Origin: Rothia uropygialis
GTDB lineage: Bacteria > Actinomycetota > Actinomycetes > Actinomycetales > Micrococcaceae
Direction: 5' to 3'
Assembly (NCBI RefSeq): GCF_004137765.1
Contig: NZ_NOIS01000004.1
Location: 186,001-250,000, forward strand
DNA: 64,000 nucleotides
A program made the position numbers and the translations under genes. Under the pieces are notes generated by a model that was not told where the DNA came from, did no database searches, and worked only from the letters and a program-made list of their open reading frames with translations. Positions 7,711-17,713 of this stretch are shown piece after piece. The stretch's first letter is position 1. Each line of letters starts with the position of its first letter.

Positions 7711-9300
7711 CTACTCCTTGTTGTCAGCGTTTTCCGTGTAAATGCCCGGAGCGATCACGGTCCTGGCCTTCTGCGCCTCATGCCGATGCCGCGCGTCAAC
7801 CGCCCGCCGCGCCGCAACAATGGGATAGGCGCCGGTGATGCCTTCCCTTTGGGCCGCCAACTCCATAACCCGTTCCCGGACGAAGAACCAGCCCAGGCCA
7901 AGGAGTGGGATCACGATCAGCATGGATCCCAGGGTCAACGTCCCCACGGGGTAATCCAGGGCCATGAGAACGACGACCGTAACCAAAAACGCAACCGTCA
8001 ACCAGTTGGTGATCGGTACGAATGGCGCCCTATACGCGGGCCTGGTGTAGAGGCCTTGCTTGGCCAGCCGGACGAATTTCTCATGTGACAGGGTCACGGC
8101 CGCCCACGAGGCCATCGTCCCGATGGCGGAAATATTGAGCACAATCTCGAAGGCCTGCGAAGGCACAAGGTAGTTCAACACGACACCCAGCAGTGAAACG
8201 ACCGCAGTCAGGAGGATCCCGCCGAAAGGGACACCTGATGCGTTGAGTTTGGCGGCGAACCGAGGCGCCGAACCGGCCATTGCCATGGAGTGCAGGATGC
8301 GGCCCGTGGAGTACAAGCCTGCATTGAGCGAGGACAGAGCGGCAGTAACGACGACGAGCTGCACGATGGGCCCGGCAACATCGACGCCGATGGAAGAGAA
8401 GAAGGTGACGAAGGGTGATTCGCTCTCGCTGTACGCGGTGTACGGCATCAGCATGCACAGAAGCAGAACAGAGCCGACGTAGAAGACCGCAATGCGGAGA
8501 ATGACCGTGTTGATGGCCCTTGGAATGACCTTCTCCGGATTCTTGGTCTCCCCGGATGTGGTTCCGACGAGCTCAATACCGGCGTAGGCGAACACCACAC
8601 CCTGAATCACCACGAGCGCGGCCATACCGCCCGATGGGAAGAGGCCCCCATGATCCGTGATGAGGGAAATTCCCGTGGGCTGCCCTGTGGGCGAGCCGAA
8701 GACCACGAAGATGATGCCGAGCACCAGGAACAGGACCAGCGTGCCGACCTTGATGAGCGAGAACCAGAATTCCATTTCTCCGAAGACTTTGACAGAAATC
8801 AGGTTGGCGCCCACAACGATGCCGACGACGGCGAGAGCGGAAACCCATTGGGGAATACTGGCAATCACCTCGCTGTACCGGCCGAACCATCGGACGTAGA
8901 TCGCAATGGCCGTCGCATCCGCGATTGCGGTCATGGCCCAGTTGAGCCAGTACAGCCAGCCCGAGACGTACGCTGCCTTTTCCCCGTAGAACTCGCGTGT
9001 GTAGGAAACGAACGACCCGGAAGACGGCCGGTGACAGACCAGCTCGCCCAGTGAACGCAGCATCAGGTACCCGAAGAAACCGCAGACACCGTAGATGATG
9101 AAGAGAGAAGGACCAGCGGATGCGAGGCGACCGCCCGCGCCGAGAAACAGGCCGGTGCCGATCGCACCACCGATCGCGATCATCTGGAGCTGGCGCGCTC
9201 CCAGTCCTTTCTGAAGGCCGGAGTCCTCCGCGGCCATGAATTGGTCGGATTTTCCGCGGACCTTGCCCGACGGGTCCCCCGAAGAAAATGTCGATGACAT
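7711..9300 (-). CDS. Amino-acid permease, AAT family (paralogue 2)
   Basis: 529 residues with the same architecture as paralogue 1: GLGARQLQMIAIGGAIGTGL at TM1, CHRPSSGSFVSYTREFYG, and NLISVKVFGEMEFWFSLIKV at TM5. It differs in a longer hydrophilic C-terminal tail (RRAVDARHRHEAQKARTVIAPGIY) and a short Ser/Gly-rich N terminus. ATG 9300 is preceded by AAAGG. It probably imports an amino acid by proton symport; substrate not determinable. It converges on the lrp gene and is separated from paralogue 3 by 225 bp that hold no gene. Confidence 0.9.
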   Translation of the reverse strand: MSSTFSSGDPSGKVRGKSDQFMAAEDSGLQKGLGARQLQMIAIGGAIGTGLFLGAGGRLASAGPSLFIIYGVCGFFGYLMLRSLGELVCHRPSSGSFVSYTREFYGEKAAYVSGWLYWLNWAMTAIADATAIAIYVRWFGRYSEVIASIPQWVSALAVVGIVVGANLISVKVFGEMEFWFSLIKVGTLVLFLVLGIIFVVFGSPTGQPTGISLITDHGGLFPSGGMAALVVIQGVVFAYAGIELVGTTSGETKNPEKVIPRAINTVILRIAVFYVGSVLLLCMLMPYTAYSESESPFVTFFSSIGVDVAGPIVQLVVVTAALSSLNAGLYSTGRILHSMAMAGSAPRFAAKLNASGVPFGGILLTAVVSLLGVVLNYLVPSQAFEIVLNISAIGTMASWAAVTLSHEKFVRLAKQGLYTRPAYRAPFVPITNWLTVAFLVTVVVLMALDYPVGTLTLGSMLIVIPLLGLGWFFVRERVMELAAQREGITGAYPIVAARRAVDARHRHEAQKARTVIAPGIYTENADNKE

Positions 9301-9525
9301 TGACTAACCCTTTGGTTCAGGGAGCATCCGCCCGTCGCTTCCCCGTATTGAGGGCGGAGTCAACGAGGGGTGCTCGACTCGAAACATCACCGACCGCGAG
9401 GCCCCATAGCGACACCGTGTGTCATACCTCACTCGATCGGCTCAAAGCCGTAGCTTACCCGGAAAAGTCCCCGCAGTGCGGCATCTACGGTCTCCTGATG
9501 CCCTCGGCCGTCAGGGAAAACCGAT

Positions 9526-11094
9526 TTATTCGTCGTCGAGATCGATGGTCGTATTGGACTTGCCATGGTCGAATGGCGTGTCCTTTTCGTCGGTCGTCGG
9601 CCACTGAGCAACCACCGGGAACTGACCGGTGTACCCCTCGCGCTGTGCGGCGACTTCCATAACCCGGCGACGGACCAAGAACCATCCGAGGATCAGCAGC
9701 GGAATGATGACCACCATGGACGCCAGGGTGTAGGTGCCCACCGGATAGTCGAAAGCGATCAACACCATCACGGCAGTCAGAAACAGCATCGTGATCCAGT
9801 TGGTGAACGGGGCCAGCGGGGCCCGATATTTCGGTCGTTGATAGAGGCCCTTTTTCGCCAAGGCCACGAATTTCTGATGCGGTAGAGTAATCGCCGCCCA
9901 ACCAACGATGATTCCGACCGCTGACATGTTCAACACGATCTCGAATGCCGCCTCGGGAACGAGGTAATTCAGGATCACCCCGAGCATGCCGACACCGGTG
10001 GTCAGCAGAATTCCCACGAACGGGACGCCGCCCTTGGTGAGCTTCTGGGCAAAGCGTGGGGCCGAACCGGCCATCGCCATCGAGTGGACGATTCGGCCCG
10101 TCGAGTACAGCCCAGCATTGAGCGAGGACAGGGCCGCGGTGATCACCACGAGTTGCATGATGGGACCCGCAGCGTCGACTCCGATCGAGGCGAAGAAAGT
10201 CACGAACGGCGATTCGTCGTCGCTGTACTGCGTATACGGCAGCAAGAGGCAGAGAAGCAGGACCGAACCGACGTAGAAAACGGCGATGCGGAGGATCACG
10301 GAGTTGATCGCGCGTGGTATGACCCGGCCGGGTTCCTGGGTCTCGCCCGAGGCCGTGCCCACGAGCTCAATACCGGAGTACGCAAAGACGACACCCTGCG
10401 AGACGACGAGAGCGGGCAACAGCCCGTTGGGCAGCATTCCGCCGGATTCCGAGATCAACGTGAATCCGGTGGGATCGCCCGAAGGGGAACCGAAGATCAC
10501 GAACAGGATGCCGACGATCATGAAGATCACGAGCGCGCTGACCTTGATGATCGCGAACCAGAACTCCATCTCGCCGAAGACCTTGACGGAGATGAGGTTC
10601 ATGACCGTCACTGCGGCGATCACCAAGAATGCCAGAGCCCACTGGGGGATCCCATTGATGAAGGAGATGTACTGACCGAACCATTTCACGTAGATCGCCA
10701 TGGCCGTCGCATCCACGATCGTGGTCGTGGCCCAACTGAGCCAGTACATCCACCCGGTGAAGTATGCGGACTTCTCGCCGAAGAACTCGCGGCAATAGGA
10801 AACGAATGACCCGGACGAGGGTCGATGCACTACGAGCTCGCCCAGTTGCCGGAGGATCAGATAGCCGAAGAAACCGGCCACGGCGTACAGGATGAACAGG
10901 GTAGGTCCGGCGCTTTGGAGCCGCCCACCTGTACCCAGGAACAGTCCCGTTCCGATCGAGCCACCGATAGCGATCATTTGCAGCTGTCGAGGGCTCAACC
11001 CCTTTTTGAAGCCTTCTTGTTCCGCCGCGAATTGATTCTGCGCGGCCTCGGTTGAACGACTCGCCGCCGACGAGTCTGAACCAGGTGATGCCAT
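9526..11094 (-). CDS. Amino-acid permease, AAT family (paralogue 3)
   Basis: 522 residues. TM1 signature GLSPRQLQMIAIGGSIGTGL, then GTGGRLQSAGP (where paralogues 1, 2 and 4 have GAGG) and HRPSSGSFVSYCREFFGEKS. The ATG at 11094 (MASPGSDS) is chosen over an in-frame ATG at 11151 because GGGGAGG lies just upstream of it. On the minus strand TTACAG and TAAGAT separated by 17 nt (around 11155-11183) make a plausible promoter. The promoter flank shares a motif with that of paralogue 1. Confidence 0.9.
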   Translation of the reverse strand: MASPGSDSSAASRSTEAAQNQFAAEQEGFKKGLSPRQLQMIAIGGSIGTGLFLGTGGRLQSAGPTLFILYAVAGFFGYLILRQLGELVVHRPSSGSFVSYCREFFGEKSAYFTGWMYWLSWATTTIVDATAMAIYVKWFGQYISFINGIPQWALAFLVIAAVTVMNLISVKVFGEMEFWFAIIKVSALVIFMIVGILFVIFGSPSGDPTGFTLISESGGMLPNGLLPALVVSQGVVFAYSGIELVGTASGETQEPGRVIPRAINSVILRIAVFYVGSVLLLCLLLPYTQYSDDESPFVTFFASIGVDAAGPIMQLVVITAALSSLNAGLYSTGRIVHSMAMAGSAPRFAQKLTKGGVPFVGILLTTGVGMLGVILNYLVPEAAFEIVLNMSAVGIIVGWAAITLPHQKFVALAKKGLYQRPKYRAPLAPFTNWITMLFLTAVMVLIAFDYPVGTYTLASMVVIIPLLILGWFLVRRRVMEVAAQREGYTGQFPVVAQWPTTDEKDTPFDHGKSNTTIDLDDE

Positions 11095-11200
11095 GGGGGT
11101 TCCTCCCCTTACGTCGGTCACGAACCTCCCCTTGGTACGTGAAGTCTGCACGGTATCTTACCGAAATGTCGACACATCTGTAACCCCCGCCACAACGAAA

Positions 11201-11233
11201 GTTGCCCACGGGGCAACACGCCCCGTGGACAAC
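11201..11233 (-). terminator. Terminator of ilvD
   Basis: A 14-bp stem with one mismatch: 11201-11214 (GTTGCCCACGGGGC) with 11220-11233, loop 5 nt. On the minus strand TTTCGTTG follows. It lies 56 nt after the ilvD stop. Confidence 0.85.
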
Positions 11234-11288
11234 AGAAGATGCACGACAAGGGGGGTGCGGTCCCTCGCGGAACCTGCCTCGCGGAAGC

Positions 11289-13130
11289 TTACTCCGGAAC
11301 GACGCGAACAGCACCCTTGTCCGCGCTGGTCACCATAGAAGCGTAAGCGCGCAGAGCCGTGGAGACCTGACGCTCACGGGGCTTGGTCGGCTTCCAGGGC
11401 AGAGGACCACGGGCCTCTCGACGCCTGGCCAGCTCCTCGTCGGAGACGTGCACCTGCAGGAGCCGGTTGGCGACGTCGATCTCGATCTCGTCGCCGTGTT
11501 CGATCAGACCCACGGCTCCTCCCGCTGCGGCCTCCGGGGAGATATGGCCGATCGAGATGCCGGAAGTGCCGCCGGAGAAACGGCCGTCCGTGATGAGGGC
11601 GCATTCCTTGCCCAGACCAAGACCCTTGAGGTAAGAGGTCGGGTACAGCATTTCCTGCATCCCGGGACCGCCCTTGGGCCCCTCGTATTGGATCACCACG
11701 ATGTCGCCGGGTTCGACGTGCTTGGACAGGATCTCGAACACGGCCTCGTCCTGGGACTCGACCACAAAGGCCTTGCCCCGGAAGTGGAACAGGCTCTCGT
11801 CGATTCCGGCGGTCTTGATGACCGCTCCGTCCTCGGCGATATTGCCGAAGAGGATGGCCAGGCCCCCGTCCTTGGTGTAGGCGTGCTCGACCGAGTGGAT
11901 GCATCCGAATTCCGGATCCGTATCCAGTTCCTCGAATTTGTTGGCCGTAGAGAAGGCCTGCGTCGTGCGCACTCCTCCCGGGGCGGCGAGGAACAGTTCA
12001 CGCGCGCGTTCCGATGCGGAATCGCGGCGGATGTCCCACTCGTTGAGCCATTCGTCCACCGACTCAGCGTGCACGGTGCGCACGCCATCGTGCCGAAACA
12101 GCCCTGCCCGGTCCAACTCACCCAGGATCGCGGGGATACCGCCGGCCTTGTGGACGTGCTCGATATGGAATTTCGTCGAGTTCGGGGCAACCTTGGCCAA
12201 GCACGGGACGTGCCGAGAGAGCTCGTCAATGTCCTTGAGTTTGAAGTCCACCTCGGCCTCCTGCGCGGCGGCAAGGATGTGCAGAACCGTGTTGGTCGAA
12301 CCGCCCATGGCGATATCGAGGGCCATCGCATTCGCGAAGGCGTTCTTGGACGCGATATTGCGGGGAAGGACGGATTCGTCGTCCTCCTCGTAGTACTTCT
12401 TGGCCAGTTCGACGACGGTGCGGCCGGCATTGAGGAACAGGTCCTTGCGGGCAATCTGGGTCGCCAACGTGGTCCCGTTGCCGGGCAATGAGAGGCCCAA
12501 TGCCTCCGTCAGGCAGTTCATCGAGTTGGCCGTGAACATACCGGAGCAAGAGCCGCAGGTCGGGCAGGCATTTTCCTCGATCATGCCGAGCTGATCATCG
12601 GTCACGGACTCGTCTACCGCGTATGCCATTGCGTCGACCAGGTCGATGCGGTGCTCGATGACTCCCTCGACCGCGTTGCCGGATTCCATGGGGCCGCCGG
12701 AGACGAATACCACGGGGATATTCAGGCGCATGGCGGCCATGAGCATCCCGGGAGTGATCTTGTCGCAGTTGGAAATGCACACGAGGGCATCGGCCCGGTG
12801 GGCGTTGACCATGTATTCGACCGAATCGGCGATGATGTCGCGGGACGGCAGGGAGTAGAGCATTCCGTCGTGCCCCATCGCGATGCCGTCGTCGACGGCG
12901 ATCGTATTGAATTCCTTGGCGACTCCGCCGGCCTCTTCCACAGCGCCCGCCACGAGAGAGCCCATATTCTTCAGATGGACGTGGCCCGGAACGAACTGCG
13001 TGAAGGAGTTGGCGATCGCGACGATCGGCTTGCCGAAGTCCTCCTTCTTCATTCCCGTCGCACGCCACAGCGCGCGGGCCCCGGCCATGTTCCGCCCGTG
13101 CGTGGATGTTCTGGAACGCAGGTCAGGCAT
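11289..13130 (-). CDS. ilvD: Dihydroxy-acid dehydratase
   Basis: 613 residues. Converts 2,3-dihydroxy-isovalerate and -methylvalerate to the 2-keto acids for valine, isoleucine and leucine. The Fe-S ligands are visible in [11 protein letters not shown] (Cys122) and [18 protein letters not shown] (Cys189/192/195). Residue 49 is Gly in [14 protein letters not shown], as in E. coli IlvD, which points to the oxygen-sensitive [4Fe-4S] type rather than the [2Fe-2S] type with Cys there. ATG 13130 has AGGAGG 5 nt upstream; the longer upstream open frame is ignored. Monocistronic, with its own terminator. Confidence 0.95.
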   Translation of the reverse strand: MPDLRSRTSTHGRNMAGARALWRATGMKKEDFGKPIVAIANSFTQFVPGHVHLKNMGSLVAGAVEEAGGVAKEFNTIAVDDGIAMGHDGMLYSLPSRDIIADSVEYMVNAHRADALVCISNCDKITPGMLMAAMRLNIPVVFVSGGPMESGNAVEGVIEHRIDLVDAMAYAVDESVTDDQLGMIEENACPTCGSCSGMFTANSMNCLTEALGLSLPGNGTTLATQIARKDLFLNAGRTVVELAKKYYEEDDESVLPRNIASKNAFANAMALDIAMGGSTNTVLHILAAAQEAEVDFKLKDIDELSRHVPCLAKVAPNSTKFHIEHVHKAGGIPAILGELDRAGLFRHDGVRTVHAESVDEWLNEWDIRRDSASERARELFLAAPGGVRTTQAFSTANKFEELDTDPEFGCIHSVEHAYTKDGGLAILFGNIAEDGAVIKTAGIDESLFHFRGKAFVVESQDEAVFEILSKHVEPGDIVVIQYEGPKGGPGMQEMLYPTSYLKGLGLGKECALITDGRFSGGTSGISIGHISPEAAAGGAVGLIEHGDEIEIDVANRLLQVHVSDEELARRREARGPLPWKPTKPRERQVSTALRAYASMVTSADKGAVRVVPE

Positions 13131-13249
13131 ATATCCTCCTTGAACGTCTGATGCTCCGTCCAGACTACTCCCGGTTATACTCACGCCAATTGTTGAGATG
13201 GGCCATCTTGAATGGTGGAATGCAGGGCCCGGTGCTGTGACGACGGGCG

Positions 13250-14623
13250 TCACCGAGCGGGTTCCAGTCGGATCAGCCTCTGGGCAACCGTCTCGGCGAA
13301 AGCTTCGTCGTGAGTCACCACGAGAACCACGGCGCCCCGAGAAATGCACCGGCGGATGTGCCACTCGAGGATGGAGCGTCCAGCCGCGTCGAGAGAGACC
13401 GTGGGTTCGTCCAAGAGGAGAACGGGCGTTTGACGTGCAATGACGGCGGCCAAGGAGAGCAGGCGCCGTTGAGAGGCGCACAGTTCCAGGGGGTGCTCGT
13501 CACATTGGAAACCCAGCCCGCAGTCGACGACGGCCTGGTCTGCAGCCAGATGACTCTGGGCGCCGGCGAGCACCTGGGAATAGACCGTACGTTCACTCAG
13601 CTGATCCGCCGGATTCTGCAACATAATGGAGATATCGCGCGCCGCTTCCGCGGGCTTGTTCGGAACCGGTTGCCCTCGAACCGCAATCCGCCCCGTCGAG
13701 TGTTCAAGCCCCATGATCGCCCGCAGCAGTGTGGTTTTGCCCGCCCCATTCGGTCCGGTGACTGCCACGCATTCCCCCTGGGCCACGCTGAGGCTGAGGT
13801 TCTGGACCACGGGCATCTGGCTACCGTGTCGGTACGCGTCCACCGCCCGCAGTTCGAGCCCCGGGCCCCCGATTCCCGATCCCTTGGCCGGCGATACCGG
13901 GAAAGCGCGAGCATGGGGTACGAATCCGGTCGGGTTTTCCCCCAGATCCAGTCTGTGGGTAGCCCGGTCGAGGAACGGTTCGTCGTATCCGGCAAGGAGC
14001 ACGATGCCAAGGCCGTCAGCCGCGAGTGCGTCGATGCTCTCACTCACTGCCGTCGTGGTTTCCGGGTCGACTCCTGCACCTGGCTCATCGAGGATCACGA
14101 CGGCTGGCCGCAGCACCAGAACGCAGGCCAAAGCCACCAATCGCTCTTGTCCTCCCGAGAGCTCCATCGGGTCCTGGCCGAGTATCCCGCCCAGACCCAA
14201 GGTCTCGACAACCCGTGCCACCTCGTACCTCTGCTCATCCCTCGTCATTCCGCGGTATTCCAGACCGAAGGCGATCTCTTCCTCGACCGTCGCTCTCGCG
14301 GCCGAGAGATAGGACCGGGCGTCCTGGGGCAAGTAGGCCGCGCACCGGGACCATTCGGACAGATCGGTCTGGGGACGGGCTTCCGAGCGGTAGTCCACAC
14401 GCTGATCCCCGAATTCGATGAATCCTCGCATCTGCCCTCCGTTGCTGGGGAAGATTCCGGCCATGATCTGCCCCAATGTGGACTTTCCGACGCCGGACCC
14501 GCCGGTCACGGCCAGAACCTCGCCAGCGTTGAGCTCGACGTTGACGTCGCACAGCAGAGGGTTCTGAATATCCACGCGCTCCTCGTGGTGGAAGGATTCG
14601 ATCCCGAGGTTCAGAAGAGCCAT
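13250..14623 (-). CDS. ECF transporter fused dual ATPase (A-A') component
   Basis: 457 residues with two ABC ATPase domains. The first has Walker [10 protein letters not shown] (about residue 42), signature LSGGQ and Walker [11 protein letters not shown]. The second has Walker [10 protein letters not shown] (about residue 282), a degenerate signature ([13 protein letters not shown] in place of LSGGQ) and Walker [11 protein letters not shown]. Single-chain ECF ATPases of this kind (YkoD-like) energise group I/II ECF vitamin or nucleoside importers. The start overlaps the T-component gene by 13 nt. The degenerate second signature implies one asymmetric ATP site. Confidence 0.88.
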   Translation of the reverse strand: MALLNLGIESFHHEERVDIQNPLLCDVNVELNAGEVLAVTGGSGVGKSTLGQIMAGIFPSNGGQMRGFIEFGDQRVDYRSEARPQTDLSEWSRCAAYLPQDARSYLSAARATVEEEIAFGLEYRGMTRDEQRYEVARVVETLGLGGILGQDPMELSGGQERLVALACVLVLRPAVVILDEPGAGVDPETTTAVSESIDALAADGLGIVLLAGYDEPFLDRATHRLDLGENPTGFVPHARAFPVSPAKGSGIGGPGLELRAVDAYRHGSQMPVVQNLSLSVAQGECVAVTGPNGAGKTTLLRAIMGLEHSTGRIAVRGQPVPNKPAEAARDISIMLQNPADQLSERTVYSQVLAGAQSHLAADQAVVDCGLGFQCDEHPLELCASQRRLLSLAAVIARQTPVLLLDEPTVSLDAAGRSILEWHIRRCISRGAVVLVVTHDEAFAETVAQRLIRLEPAR

Positions 14624-15351
14624 ACGATCACCGCCGTTGCCACGATCGAGGCTGTCAAGACTGTCCGACGAAGCACAGCTTGGCCCCGGGAGTCGGCGAC
14701 CTCGCGATACCTCTGGACACGGGCGGGGCCGTGACCGGGGAAGCCGCGAGCCTGGAGGTGCACGGAACGCTCCGTTGCTTCGTACACGACGGAGGATACG
14801 AGCGGAACAGTCTGATGCCTCACACGCCGCACCCAGGAGAGCGGAAATCGACCCAGGTCGAGCCCTCGCACGGCCTGTGCCTGTCCGATAACCCACGAGC
14901 GCGCGGCCAGGTGGGGGCCCAAATTCAGGGTAGCTATCACCACGTATCCAATGGTGCGCGGAACTCTCGACTCGTCGATCGCGGCCACGAGGCGCATTCG
15001 GTCCACAACGAGGAGGCACAGCACACCCACGCCGACAATCGGGACGAGCCTCAACCCGTAGTCGCCCGCGGTCCGGATGCCTTCAGCGGTCAGACGCACC
15101 CAACCCCAGTTCAAGAGAACGGTGGCTCCGGTGGTGTCGAACAATGCGTGCACCATGAGCTGCGATACCGCCAGAGGAACCATGATTCCCACCGCGCCGC
15201 CGAGCCACGCCCTGCCACGGTGATGGAACAAAGCCAATGCGAAACACAGGAAAGCCACGAGCGCCGCGGACCAGACACCACCGATGGCCGTCGAGACCAG
15301 GACGACGGCCAGACCTGCGGTAAGAACCGTGAAGGGATGCAGTCGTGTCAA
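14611..15351 (-). CDS. ECF transporter T component
   Basis: 246 residues, about 5-6 TM segments at both ends, with the long cytoplasmic coupling region (SRVPRTIGYVVIATLNLGPHLAARSWVIGQAQAVRGLD) and the EcfT signature EATERSVHLQARGF that docks on the ATPases. The start ATG overlaps the TGA of the S-component gene (ATGA) and its 3' end overlaps the ATPase gene, so S, T and A are one translationally coupled operon. Confidence 0.88.
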   Translation of the reverse strand: MTRLHPFTVLTAGLAVVLVSTAIGGVWSAALVAFLCFALALFHHRGRAWLGGAVGIMVPLAVSQLMVHALFDTTGATVLLNWGWVRLTAEGIRTAGDYGLRLVPIVGVGVLCLLVVDRMRLVAAIDESRVPRTIGYVVIATLNLGPHLAARSWVIGQAQAVRGLDLGRFPLSWVRRVRHQTVPLVSSVVYEATERSVHLQARGFPGHGPARVQRYREVADSRGQAVLRRTVLTASIVATAVIVWLF

Positions 15352-16142
15352 CGCGTCTCAGAAATCCTCCGGACGGTGCGCTGGGGCAGCGCATAGATCA
15401 AAAGCGCTACGAGCAAGAAGGAAATCGCCTTATCCCCCGGGTCGGTAATGAGCGCTTGCTTGGTCGTCGCCTGAAGGATCGAGTCTCCGTAGGCTCGGAA
15501 GGCCGTCACGATGGCCCCGGTGGCCGCCCCGGATGTTCCCCCGTAGACGAATGCGGCTATGGGCGCCGAGATCGTCGCGCTGATGAGGCCGGAGACGAAT
15601 CCGAAGATCGGGGCGGACCAGATCCTTCGCACGGCTCCCCAACGTCCTGCCGTCCCGGCGCAGAATCCCACGACCGCCGCGACCGCAGCAAAAGGCAAGA
15701 GGGTCGGGTTGAACAGCGACCACACGAGGTTTCCGAGGATTCCCGTCGCGACTGCCGCGCTGCGACCCGCGAGGAAAGCGATGAGAATCGTACCCATAGA
15801 GTCGAGGTACAGGGGGACCAACGAGCTGCCGACGAATTGACCCAACAGAATGTTGAGCACCAATCCGACGGGAATGAGAACAATGGTTCCGACGGACAGT
15901 CCAGGGAGGGTTCCGGCGAGCAGGAAGAGCGCAGCGACGAGGTATCCCACGAACAGAACCGCGGCCGGAACATTGGTTGCACCGATCGCGGCATCGGTAG
16001 GTTGAGTCAGTACGGTCCCGAGGTAGATCGCCGCGATGAGCAACGCACCCACGATGATGCAGAAACGTTGCCACGAGGAGCGCGCGGAAGAACCTGCTTT
16101 GATCAGGGAGGGCCGGTCGGTGATGCGAGGTGATGAAGGCAT
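15348..16142 (-). CDS. ECF transporter S (substrate-binding) component
   Basis: 264 residues, mostly hydrophobic, about 6 TM segments after a 25-residue hydrophilic N terminus. The motif FVYGGTSGAATGAIVTAFRA and the early charged helix suit an ECF S component. It is longer than ThiT/RibU-type S subunits (about 180-200) and I do not recognise the substrate. Before the transposon inserted, the nucleoside hydrolase gene (19344-20360) ended about 116 nt upstream on the same strand, so a nucleoside or ribosylated base is the best guess. This is inference from context. Confidence 0.75.
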   Translation of the reverse strand: MPSSPRITDRPSLIKAGSSARSSWQRFCIIVGALLIAAIYLGTVLTQPTDAAIGATNVPAAVLFVGYLVAALFLLAGTLPGLSVGTIVLIPVGLVLNILLGQFVGSSLVPLYLDSMGTILIAFLAGRSAAVATGILGNLVWSLFNPTLLPFAAVAAVVGFCAGTAGRWGAVRRIWSAPIFGFVSGLISATISAPIAAFVYGGTSGAATGAIVTAFRAYGDSILQATTKQALITDPGDKAISFLLVALLIYALPQRTVRRISETR

Positions 16143-16257
16143 AGGTGTCGTCCGAAAGTCAGATGGAAACGGCCTATGTCACCTCGGCCCCAATGAGCTA
16201 CCAGATTAGTCCGAGTCGGTCCGCCCGTCACCTTCAGGTCGGAACATGGACCCGCGG

Positions 16258-16263
16258 GCTAGG
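16258..16263. repeat. Left target-site duplication, GCTAGG
   Basis: GCTAGG directly outside the left inverted repeat of the IS481-type transposon; identical to 19343-19348. It fits the NCTAGN 6-bp target known for IS481. Confidence 0.9.
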
Positions 16264-16290
16264 TGTTGCTGGACAGAAGGTTGTTGACGC
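16264..16290 (+). repeat. Left terminal inverted repeat (IRL)
   Basis: Reads inward TGTTGCTGGACAGAAGG, then TTGTTGACGC. 21 of 27 positions match the right end; the inner 11 bases are identical. Confidence 0.85.
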
Positions 16291-16324
16291 TGGGCCGTGG
16301 CCTTGGGCGGCCGGGGTGGAGCGG

Positions 16325-17713
16325 CTAGCGCTTTGTGCTTGCTCTGCTGGCGAGGACGGCGATGGAGCTGAGTAGAAGCAGCGGGAGGACGTACAGGGCC
16401 GCGGTGGTGTAGCCGTGCTCGTCCGGAAACAGCGAGCCTGCGGGGGTGGCGGTAGCCAGCAGGAGGCCTGCAAAGGCGCTGCCTATGCTGAACCCGACGC
16501 TGCGGACGATCTGGTTGATCGATAGAACGCTCGAGGTCTCTGGCTGTGGTATCCCGTCGAGCACCAGTCGGGGCATGATCGCGGAGATCCCGCCGACGCC
16601 GAAGCCGAGAACGGCCATCGCGAGGAGCGTGGCCGCGAGTGAGCTCGGGGTGGCGGCGAACAGACCGGCGGCGATGACCACGAAGACGACGAAGATCACG
16701 AAGGTCCAGCGCGCGGGGACGCGGCTGGTCAGCCAAGGGGTGAGGCGCCCTGCGACGAAGCCGAGTACCGAGAAAGGGATGAGGGCCGCCCCGGCGAGGA
16801 CGCCGGAGAGGCCGAAGCCGTAGCCGGCTTGGGGTGGACTCTGCACGTAGCGGGTGAGCAGTGAAAACAGCAGGTACATGCCGATGCCGGAGGTCAGCAT
16901 GGCCGTGTTCGCGCGCAGCACCGCGCCCTTCGTGAAGAGATTGAGGTCGACCAGTGGGGCGGTGGCTCGTCGCTCGATGACGACCCACGCCCACAGCGCG
17001 GCGACGGCGGCGGCGAGTATGGAGACCCCGATCCAAGGGGTTTTCCACACGGAGGGTTGCGCGACGACGAGGAGTACGCCGAGCGATCCGAGGCCCAGCA
17101 GTACCGCGCCGGGGATGTCGACTCTGACGGGTGGCCGGGGTGCATCTTGCGGGATCGTGCGCCAGGCGATCAGGACCGCGGCGAGGGAGAGCAGGAATCC
17201 AACGCCGTAGGCGATGTGTAGTCCGGCGAGCTGGTCGATGAATCCCATGAGTGGGTAGGCGACGCCGATGCCGACGGTGGAGGCGACTGACACTGTCGCG
17301 ATCGTTGTGTGTGCACGCTCGGCAGGCAGGTGATCGCGGGCCACGCTCATCAGCAAGGCGACCACCCCAAGCCCTAGTCCCTGGAGTGCACGTCCTATGA
17401 GCAGTACGCCGAACGGCAGCGGGATCGCGGTGAGTAGGCCACCGACCGCGACGAGCGCCAGAGTGATGAGGATCGTGGCGCGCCGGTGCGAGCCGGCGCC
17501 GAGCCTGCCGAGAACCGGGGCGGCGATCGCGCCGCTGAAGAGCGTGAACGTGAGCGTCCACTGCGCCGCGTCTAGGGATACCCGCAGGTTGAGGGCGACC
17601 GAGGTGATCAGAGGCGCGCCGACGCCGCCGATCACTGCGCCGAGGAGTGCGACAGTGACGATGGCCGGACCGAGACGACGCGCTGCGGAGCTGTCTGCCG
17701 GTGCTGTGCTCAT
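16325..17713 (-). CDS. MFS multidrug efflux transporter (DHA2/EmrB-like), transposon passenger
   Basis: 462 residues, about 14 TM segments. The N-terminal half has GAPLITSVALNLRVSLDAAQWTLT, the motif-A loop LGRLGAGSHRRA and the motif-C-like GIGVAYPLMGF, as in drug:H+ antiporters of the DHA2 group. The start ATG 17713 overlaps the tetR stop (ATGA), making a tetR-MFS operon under TetR control. By analogy with other IS481 passengers it probably confers export of a toxic compound; the drug is unknown. The in-frame upstream ATG at 17782 lies inside tetR and is rejected. Confidence 0.85.
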   Translation of the reverse strand: MSTAPADSSAARRLGPAIVTVALLGAVIGGVGAPLITSVALNLRVSLDAAQWTLTFTLFSGAIAAPVLGRLGAGSHRRATILITLALVAVGGLLTAIPLPFGVLLIGRALQGLGLGVVALLMSVARDHLPAERAHTTIATVSVASTVGIGVAYPLMGFIDQLAGLHIAYGVGFLLSLAAVLIAWRTIPQDAPRPPVRVDIPGAVLLGLGSLGVLLVVAQPSVWKTPWIGVSILAAAVAALWAWVVIERRATAPLVDLNLFTKGAVLRANTAMLTSGIGMYLLFSLLTRYVQSPPQAGYGFGLSGVLAGAALIPFSVLGFVAGRLTPWLTSRVPARWTFVIFVVFVVIAAGLFAATPSSLAATLLAMAVLGFGVGGISAIMPRLVLDGIPQPETSSVLSINQIVRSVGFSIGSAFAGLLLATATPAGSLFPDEHGYTTAALYVLPLLLLSSIAVLASRASTKR

